Of a DNA stretch of 64,000 nucleotides, positions 55,790 to 64,000 are shown piece by piece (position 1 is the stretch's first letter; each line of letters opens with the position of its first letter). Both the position numbers and the translations under genes were made by a program. Source of the DNA: Raffaelea ambrosiae (lineage: Eukaryota; Ascomycota; Sordariomycetes; Ophiostomatales; Ophiostomataceae); contig PCDI01000001.1 in the NCBI GenBank assembly GCA_002778195.1, forward strand, positions 3,364,857-3,428,856, given 5' to 3'. The notes under the pieces were generated by a model. The model was not told the origin of the DNA. It saw only the letters and a list, made by a program, of their open reading frames with translations, and ran no database searches.

Positions 55790-58700
55790 CAAGAACAACT
55801 CGCACCGAAGCTTTGTCCATACTGAGAAATACTCACCACACTAATTCAATATTGCCCTCATACCTTGTTCCTTCAGACTTGGCCGGCCGCCGTTTTGACC
55901 CGATGCTCGCCAATGCCGTCCGCTCCTTTCTCTTCTTAGCTGTTGACGTTGTTCACGCGCCCCCGTCGCCTTGTCGGACTGCCCGTGCGGCATGCGAGGC
56001 ACTGGATAGGATACGTGAACTCGCCGAGCATGGCTTGGCTGTCTGGGGGCTCTGGCCATTAAGCTTATTATTTGCCACTCCCGGGCTGGTTTCCATGGCT
56101 ATGTAATCTGGGTCTGCACGAAACGAAGACCATGCTGTCGTTGACTCGATCTGTTTTGCTTGGGGTTTGTAGTCGACCTCTTTCGTAAGCATTCGGCATG
56201 CCTGCGCCTGTGCCCGGACGGCCTGGATTGCAATCGATGGTTGCCTAACGGCCTGGATTTCATGGCAGCCCCGTTTTTGGATCTTGTCCTCTTTGGGGTA
56301 ATGGGGGGGAAGGGGGGGCACGGAGAGAGACAGGGCACCACTTAAATTTTTTTGGCGAGGGATGTGCCTGTCGTGTCTTTTTTTGGTCTTTTGTTTTCTA
56401 TACTTGCAATGCACACCTCGTCCATCAAGGCAAGGTGTCCCCATTGGCGAGCCGCAATTCGATAGGCTCACGCTACGAGACCAGTGAGCACAGAGAAGGG
56501 AACCCCCTGATATTACACTCGTTATGGAGAACAAGAACCCCCCCCTCCCCTCTCTCTTTGCCTATCCATGCGTATTTCCGTTGTTCTGAGAGTATGTGTC
56601 TTTGTGCTCCAAAGGCGAGTCGGCCAACGTCGGTCCCCCGCAATCCCCGTTGCCCGAGTGGTATCTCGCCCAGAACGGAAAACGAAGGAAATGAAAGCTT
56701 GAAGCTGAGCCACAAAAAATAAACGGTTCTGCAAGATACTTCTCATATGTACATACATAGTAGTAACAGAAATGGCACATAGGACTCATGCAGCGTAAGA
56801 ATGCCGATCCCATCTCTACGCATAGCCAGGCGCCGCCTTGTTAGTGTTGCTGCCAAGACTGGCCGTATATTTGGGTTTCCGTAGATTGACGAGAGGGCAT
56901 CGGCAGCTGGGAGGTTAGAACGGCCCTTCAGAAACCTCCGACGTTTGTTTTTCTGCCCCAACTACGCTGTTCTCGGACATATCAGCGACCCGGGTCCCCG
57001 TTCACAACACGGTGTTACATATGTCGTAGGACAGCTCGAGCTCTTGGCAAGCCGCTGCGCTTGGTCTTGGGGACCTCTGATCTGGTTCATGCAGGCCTGG
57101 GAACCCTCAAAGATGCCACAAATGCAAAACGCACGAGGAGGAGCTCGTGTTCCCAGAGAAGCCCCCAATGCGAAGAAGTCCATAAGGATTCGCAACCGAC
57201 GTCAACCTGGACCCAACAACACAAATAGCCCGCCCCATTGGCGATGGTGGTGTGGGTACCCTCTGCCCGGCGTCTCTGCGGTGGGTAGTCATGGTGGTGG
57301 TGGTGGTGGTACTGGTGGAGAAAGGCGGTCTTTTGTTTGTGTGCTGCCGCAACTGTTGTTTATTACAGTAGTTTTCTGCAAATGAACGGGAAGCTGCTTG
57401 AGAAGGGGTGCTCTACCGCTCTGCATCATTCATTAATAGCATCGTTATTTTTTAAACTTTTTCTCGACTCTCCGAACTGTGGCTAACATGGTCAGATACG
57501 GCTTGGCATCCTTGACAGGCCAAACAAAAACAAACAAGAAAAGAAAACGGCATAAGATCGTAACCAACCAAACCAAAAAAAGAAGAAAAAGAAAAAGGAA
57601 AAGGAAAAGAGAAACCCCCCCCCCCCCCACTCCATATTTTTTTTTCTTGGTCTTTCCGGTCTTTCTTATTTGTTTTACCTTTTTAGTAATTCTTCTTTTT
57701 CTCCTTCTAAATCCATCATAGGGCAGTATTTTCGGGGTGGCTCCCGGTTTGTCAGCTGGGCCATGCCCCCCCCCCCCCCCCTGTTCATAAAGCTTGGGGG
57801 CTCTCAAAGCACGTAGCTGGCAAGTATCCCTGGCCTGGTCGTCTCTCTATGAGGGTACCTGGGAACGACAAAAGCGAGCCAAAATAGCCCCGTTTGATAG
57901 GGACGAGCAGCTGGATAGATGGCTCACATGCGGACCGAGTCTCATGTGGCTCGTTGCCGTTCCTGAGAGGGTTGTGTTGCCAAGTCGCTTGCTAGCTATC
58001 CATGTCTCCATGTCACTTGTGCGCCCGTTTGTAATACACGCACCCGATACGGAGCAATGTCGTTTCCTTGCTCGTCCATTCCCAATTCATTCAGACATGA
58101 GCGATATAGACGACCGGGCAAGAGACAAAGAAGAACGAGTTTAAAAAGAGGCCCATTTCCTCGCCTCATGTCTGCTCTTGTTGTGTCGTTTTGTTGGTTC
58201 TCCAAGCAAGTCATTCCAGCACTTCCACAACAGTTCCACAATAGTTCAACAACAGCAGCATAGCAGTCCCCACTCGGTCCATCTATCTGGTTTCTCATCT
58301 TGTGCCCAGTCTTGGTTGGGTTTTGCCACATCTTCGAGTTCTTTTGGTGCGTACATGGAAAGCTTGTCTTTGTCTCGTTTCCCTCGTTTTCTTCTTCCTC
58401 CGTCTCACCACGGGGCTGTGGCCCCATCGCGGTCCCCTCTGGCCCCGTTCTGCCGGTTACCCACGGTCCTTCCGCTGCCTACTTGCATGCCAAACACGCA
58501 ATATCTTTTCCCTGCTGCCTAGCCCTTTCCTTTTTCTACGTGGTCCGTGGTCCTGCTTGGTTACCCCTCTCGGGATGTATACCGATTCTATCATGCCTGA
58601 GACTGGCTGGCTGCCTTCACGTATGCACCTGCGCGGGACCGCCATATTCCGTGCCTTGCTTCTTTAATATCCTTAGGCAGAAGTTTTGTTGCGCTTCAGT

Positions 58701-61106
58701 CGTGTTGTTCTCGGAACAGCCCATGGACCCTCACTTGGTCTCACCACTACCACACACAAGACGCACACACCCACCCACCCACACACACACACACATACAC
58801 CCACACAGGCCCTCCTCCATGCATCTGACTATGGTATTCCTCAAGAACATCGCCCCCCCTTCTGCCCAGCCTCAGCCCTGCACTGCGTTTTTTAAACGTC
58901 TTATCTCTTTTCTTCCAGAGCACGTTACCTCCTTCTTACCTCGTGCATCTGGACAAATAACAACCCCCACTGAGGGTACCACGGGCCTGGTGGCTGCAAC
59001 TCTTGTAAAAGTTGACAACATCTCTCCCATCACAGTGTCATTGTGGAGACTTGCCGTTGACTCTTTTTTTTTTTTTGGCCGAGTGTGAACCCTGGCAACA
59101 ACACCCCCCCCTCCTTCCGGTCCTATGACAGAACACCCCCCTCCACCTTTCCTCATAGCCCCTGGCTAACCCCAGAATCTCGTTTGTGACTGGCTAGCTT
59201 CCCATTTCCCTTGCACGATCTCAATATTGACACGCCGACCCATAGACGCGTATTATTATATCTCTCTTTATTTCTTTTTCTTTATTTTTTTCCTCCCTCT
59301 GTGTCATTGTGCTGTTAACCGCCACGGGAACTTCCTTCTCCTCTCCGCCGCCGCAACCTTAGCCCATTGACCCCGGCTCTTCTAGTATTCCCTGTCTTTG
59401 GGATTGATCTCTTTTTTTAGGGAGGGCAAGCTTCCGTTACTTTTTTTCTTCACTTCTCCCCTCAGGTGGTCAACTCTCGCCTTGCTTGGCACATCTATGT
59501 GCATTTGCCCGGGCCTCCTCGGCGGCGACACCATCTGACTCGTCTCGCATTCTTGATCCCGCTCGGCCTCGTCCGCCGGCCTAATAGGTGCGTTCGATTT
59601 ATCTCGCTCCCTCTTCTGTTACTTTCCTCTTTCGGTCTTTCGTTTCTTGCTTTCCACATGGCTTTCGTTCCCACGACACCACCCCTGCCCTTCTTATCCT
59701 CCCACATACGCATACCCCCCCCCCTCCTTGTTGATGAAGTCTTTTTTATTTTGTTTTGATATAACCACCTCCCCTCCTTCGCCTCCATCCTTGCCTTCTT
59801 TAACTGTACTCTGGTCAGCGCAGCCGCCTTGTTCGGATGAGATGCAGGCTGAGAGGGAAACCTCATAATCGGTCGTCGTCATTCTAGTTTCCTGCCTTGA
59901 GTCTTATTTCGAAACCGCCGTCTACCGTTGAGACCGTTGGCTGCTTGTCCCCCTGTGAAGCTCAACCGACGCTTGGCCTGGCTCCACTGGTTGATGTTGT
60001 GACCAAATTCCAAGCCGGTGTCTAAGCCTCACCGTGAAATAAAGGGGGGGGTAATAGCTAGCTGGTGGGTATCAATCCGGACAAGAAAAAGGAATAGGGC
60101 AGGAAAGACCGTGACAAAGGTGGCTGTACATGCTCATTTGAGATGCCGACCTCGTTTTTTTGTTCTGTGGCCCCTTTCTTCATGTGGTTCCTCGCCGGCC
60201 GTCTTACGGTTTTGCGTTGGTCAACTGCGTTCCCGTGTTGCATCCGTCACTCAAAAAAAAAAAAACATCCAGTTGTTTTGTTTCTGGTCAAGGCTTCGGT
60301 GGCTCCAATCAAGTAATACACGAAACAGAAAGGGGAAAAAAGAAACAAAGGCAGAAAGAAGACACCAGAAGAAGACGGGCCACGAAACCTCATCACAAGG
60401 CTGCAGCCATATGCAGCCGTAATCCCAACTGTCTGGGAGGGGAGCTCGTGGCAAAGTTACGTTGTCTTGCAGCCCAAGCCTTGGTCAGATTCAAATCGAT
60501 GTGTTTTTTTTTTGTATTGTTTTTTTTGTGTTGTTTTTTTCTTGTATATATGGGACTCCCCTTCGCTGCTTCTGCAAAGCATTCATGCGGGTTGGAAAGA
60601 ATGAGAAAGGATGTTCAAACCATTTCCCATAACTTTTTAGTCCAGAACACCTCCGCCAAGGTTTAAGCTTTTGCTCCTTCCAGCTCCAACCACTACACCC
60701 CCCCCCCCCCCCCAAAAAAAACACTTAAGACACGCACCAGCAGCCGCCACCATCCTCCTTTTGTCTTACACGCAAGCACAGGCACGCAACGCAACCTTCA
60801 AAGGGTAACATGCACGCACGCATATGTTAACCTAAATTCCTAGCCGTCTACATATAGCATCGGCTTTCCCTGCAAACCAGTCCGTTGCCTCTTCTGGTTT
60901 TCTGCATTCACATTTCTCTCTATCTTGAAGATTCCCTTTTTTTTGTCCTTTTTAGATTCTGTCTCGTGTATTTGTTTCGTTTAATTTTCCTGTTTACTCT
61001 TGTTTACTCTTTTTGTCTCTCTCTCTCTCTCTCTTCGCTTCCCGTCCTCCTTTCTCGTCTCTCTCATCTCTCCACCGACTTCGCGACTTTCTACCACCCC
61101 TATTAA

Positions 61107-62308
61107 ATGTCCCCAAGCCAACGATTTCAGCAAGATTCAAAGGCATCCGACCAGCAACAACAGCGAGACTTGTATTACTCGGGCGACTTTGACGACACCG
61201 AAGAGCCCACGACACCGCGTCCCACCAGGCACGCATATCCATCCGCTGAAGAAGACTCCGGCTCTGAGACGGAAACAGAGTCGACCCGTCAACAGGGCAA
61301 GCGAAAGAAGAGCAAAGGCAAAGAAAAGGAAAAGTCTTCCAAAGACAAGGACTCGAAAGATCGCCATCATCACCGGCACCACCAGCCCCAGGATCAACCA
61401 AAACAGCAGCAACAGCCGCAGCAGGCAGCCTCCATGCCCTCATCGCGTTCAGGAAAAATGCCCTCGAGCTCGCGTCGGCACGCGACTGGAAAGAGCAAAG
61501 GAAAGGCCAAGACAGACGACTGGAGCGAGGTGACAGACCCGGAGGAGCGGAGGCGCATCCAAAACCGCATCGCACAGCGAAAGTTCCGTAAGTGCCTAGA
61601 AAGAGAAAAAGAGAAAAAAGAAAAAGAAAAAAAAGAAAAAAGAGAAAAATTCTGCACGAAAAAAAAAAACAAGAAGAAAAAACAAGAAAAAAAAGTCCAG
61701 TGATTCTGTCCCCCTTCCCCCTCTTTCTTCCCTGCGCCCCCCCTCTTGGCCATCTCCGTTACAAAAACGAACTCTTCTTGACACTCTGATGCTTTTTTTT
61801 AGGCGAGAAAGCTCGCGAGCAAAAAGAACGAGCTGAGCGGGACCAACGCAACCAGGAGCATGCAGCCAGCTCCTATGCCGTCCCGGGTCCAGACGACCTG
61901 GGCGTCGACGACGTCCTGTCGGGCGTGCCATGGGGCGGGCCGAGTCTCCGCTACGTCATGGCCAAGGGCCATGAGTCGGCCAACACGCATCTGAGCGGCA
62001 GCCGGCGAGCGTCCGACTACCTGCCCGACGAAGGCGGCTACTCCTCCAGCAGCGTCTCGGGCGTCAGCGGAGCCACCATGGCGGCCCCGCTGACCGCCGG
62101 CACGATGGCCGGCAGCACAGCTGGCTACGCGTTCAGCGAAGAGAACCAGAACTACTTCCAGTACCTGGCCGAAGGCAACACCAGCGGAGAGAGCAGCCGC
62201 AGTGGCAGCGACTTCTCGCAGGCTCCCCTCTCCCAGGGCCAGTACTTTGACGACTCCTCTTCGTTCTACTACGACTACGAGTATGACTACGATTCGGCCG
62301 GCAGATAG
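61107..62308 (+). CDS. YAP-type basic-region (bZIP-like) protein without clear leucine zipper
   Basis: Exons 61107..61587 and 61803..62308 join in phase 1 to give 328 aa. The basic region VTDPEERRRIQNRIAQRKFR (about 142-161) matches the NRxAQRxFR signature of fungal YAP/Pap1-like bZIP factors. The following helix (EKAREQKERAERDQRNQEHA) lacks the Leu heptad of a zipper. The N-terminal part is hydrophilic, with Lys-rich and His/Gln-rich runs. The C-terminal part contains LSGVPWGGPSLRYVMAKGHE and a Tyr/Asp-rich tail (FYYDYEYDYDSAG). Ascomycetes have a family of such basic-region proteins with conserved ends and unknown targets. The intron lies inside the DNA-contact segment. A long pyrimidine-rich leader precedes the ATG. 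Confidence 0.8.
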
Positions 62309-64000
62309 ACACGAGGCAACAACGAACGTATTACCGCGATTCCGCAAGCAAAAAAAAACAAATTCGCCCAAACGACGACGAAACAACAACTAACCCCCCC
62401 CCCCTCTACAAAAAACCACGAACAAATACATTATTAGATCGCCTTCTGTTTTTTCTTTTCCCCCTCTCTTGTCTCGTTTTCTTCTTTATCTCTCTACCTC
62501 TTCCACTCTCGTCGCTTTTCTGTTTTCGTTTTGCTCTCTTCCTCTCTCTTTTATTCCGACTCTCCTCTACTCTGTCTACGGTCGAACGAGCGATTTGCAC
62601 GGCAAACCCTCGAAAAAAAAAAAGAACCCCAACAAAACACCCCAAGAACAGCACAACAACAACTGCAAAAAAAGGGCAGAATGTTGACCCGGGGGTGGTA
62701 TTGGCCCATCTTAAAATAGCATGTTTGACGAGTGACGTTTTGGTTTTTGGGGGGTTTTGATTTTGCTTTACGGTGGGAACGAGGAAACATATACAGCAGC
62801 TGGGTTTTCCTGTTTTTTTTTTTCCTGTTTTTTTCTTTCTACATTGCGATTTGGCTTCAATTTGGTTTTTATTTACAGCAAAAAGGCGATTTCGGCGGAA
62901 ATCTTTGGACACTGGGAAACAAAGAAGGGTGTCTGCAAACAAACCTGGGAAAATTCCTTTGAAATTCGCATTTTTTTTCTTGTTTCTTTTGCTTTCCTCG
63001 CACGGTATTTCTTCCTGGCTATTTGCCTTTTACCCCCTCTCGTCATAGCTCTTGCTCTGCTCTTGTTATCTTGTTATCTTGTTGTTTTCCCTTGGCAGGC
63101 ATTTTTTCTATACCCATCTCACGTACACAGCATCAAAGAACTCTCTCCGATATACATGAAATTTACAAACTCGGACCCGTGAACAATTGTGTGTGTCCCT
63201 GGTGCCATCCCAAACGTTCTCTTCTGGAGCCTCCAGGCATCCGATCCACATAGCCACTATTCATGTATGATGCCGACTCTGCCCGCAGCCGGCAGAAACC
63301 AACTCTTCCTTTTTGCTTTTCTCTCATCCAGCCGTGCCATCCGTGCCGGCTTGTGGCCCGCATTAGTTTCGTGCTCCATTGATCTACGCGAAGTCATTGC
63401 GGACATGAGCGAGAGGGGGTAGAACAAAAAAAAGACACAAAACAAGCCAATGACCACGTATCTGCATATCAAAGCGAGAGCGGCCTGGCGCGGCTTGGTC
63501 CAAACCCCATTCACAACGTTGCTGCCTGGAATTTAAAAAAAAAAAAAAGCCTCGGGCTTTCTCTTCTTTGCTACACCGAGTTACAGTCTGCCTGCAGGCA
63601 CGGAAAACAAGACAAAAAAGTGCCAAGCGTGGAACGAATTGGATGGCCGGTTGTGGGGAAAGCGCAACCAAAGGGAAAAGGAAGAAACAAAATTAGGCAG
63701 CCGTCGATTCGGGCCCCTGTTTACTTACTTTAGCAACCATGTTTGCTCCTGGTCCTTTTCTGTTTTGTGTGTTTTCAGTGTGTTTCTCGCTGCTGGGTGG
63801 TGTGCTTGGGGTGCCTGTAGGTGCAGAGGGACAGGGCGAGACTGTCAGCATCGACCTGTCTTTCCTCCGACTCAAGGACTTGTAGTTGAAAAAAGCGGGC
63901 CGTTTTCAATTGAGAGAAAAGTGGAGAAGTACGATCCCCCACCTCAAAATCGCGCAGTCATGTGCTTTCGTGTCAATCCAGAAGGTGGGGCTTACCAGCC
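62309..64000. other. Downstream region, no supported gene
   Basis: 1.7 kb of low-complexity, T- and A-run-rich sequence. Short ORFs near the right end (for example 63693-63875, minus) could be exons of a gene extending past the window, but I cannot support this. Confidence 0.4.

Larger units (their letters stand above)
51898..56767. promoter_or_regulatory. Dispersed ACATAGTA near-palindromes
   Basis: The complete form TACTACATAGTATGTAG at 52420-52436 holds a 7-bp inverted repeat with one central base (CTACATA-G-TATGTAG). Related copies lie at 51898-51913, 53331-53347, 54549-54560, 54846-54860, 55377-55390 (reverse) and 56750-56767. I did not see the ACATAGTA core elsewhere in the window. It resembles a dimer-binding operator, but function is only inferred. 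Confidence 0.4.
47623..61106. other. 13.5-kb gene-free stretch rich in simple repeats
   Basis: I found no coding region, RNA gene or mobile-element domain here on either strand. ORFs are short and low-complexity. The stretch is studded with homopolymer runs (A, T, C and G) and short tandem arrays, and is pyrimidine-rich on the plus strand towards 61106. It could be a very long regulatory/5'-UTR region of the basic-region gene at 61107, a non-coding RNA locus, or decayed DNA. Confidence 0.6.

Noticed and set aside
56640..56680. GTTGCCCGAGTGGTATCTCGCC resembling a tRNA-Ser/Leu D-arm
   Set aside because: No matching T-arm or variable arm follows within 100 bases.

Overview
This window is nuclear DNA of a filamentous ascomycete (Pezizomycotina; Sordariomycetes is my inference). 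The evidence is the gene set: a Zn2Cys6 regulator, GH35 beta-galactosidase, xanthine dioxygenase, yeast-type amino acid permease, NACHT/NLR fragment, recyclin-1, Irc20-like SNF2/RING protein, mS41/Fyv4 and Kin28. Introns are short (50-300 bp), GT-AG, and often filled with homopolymers or simple repeats. The sequence is a scaffolded draft, because a 25-N gap sits inside a GAAAAGAA microsatellite at 8646-8670. Exon-intron models below were built by eye from splice consensus, reading phase and family similarity. Every complete model except the permease closes in frame.

Layout. 1-1230: 5' part of a sphingolipid delta-8 desaturase (minus). 1231-12362: accessory region with a decayed alcohol dehydrogenase, an intact GH35 beta-galactosidase, an ABC-transporter fragment, a truncated NACHT ATPase and a serine-hydrolase-fold protein whose catalytic residues are replaced. 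14022-25579: an amino acid permease with one frameshift, xanthine dioxygenase, two small secreted cysteine-containing proteins, a 614-aa protein with an internal duplication, and a GFA/CENP-V zinc protein.

25907-33319: a compact gentisate-type aromatic catabolic cluster. It holds a Zn2Cys6 regulator (+), a fumarylacetoacetate-hydrolase-family enzyme (-), a gentisate 1,2-dioxygenase-like cupin enzyme (+) and a sugar-porter-family MFS transporter (-). The hydrolase and dioxygenase share a 443-bp divergent promoter. 35008-47622: conserved housekeeping genes, namely CDK7/Kin28, recyclin-1, Irc20/SHPRH-like E3-ATPase and mitoribosomal mS41.

47623-61106: a 13.5-kb stretch in which I see no gene. 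It is rich in homopolymers and short tandem repeats and carries several copies of a near-palindromic ACATAGTA-centred motif. It ends at a YAP-type basic-region protein gene (61107-62308). 62309-64000 holds nothing I can support.

The strongest leads are the gentisate cluster, the pseudo-beta-lactamase, the gene desert with its repeated palindrome, and the GATA-site cluster between xanthine dioxygenase and a secreted NTF2-like protein.
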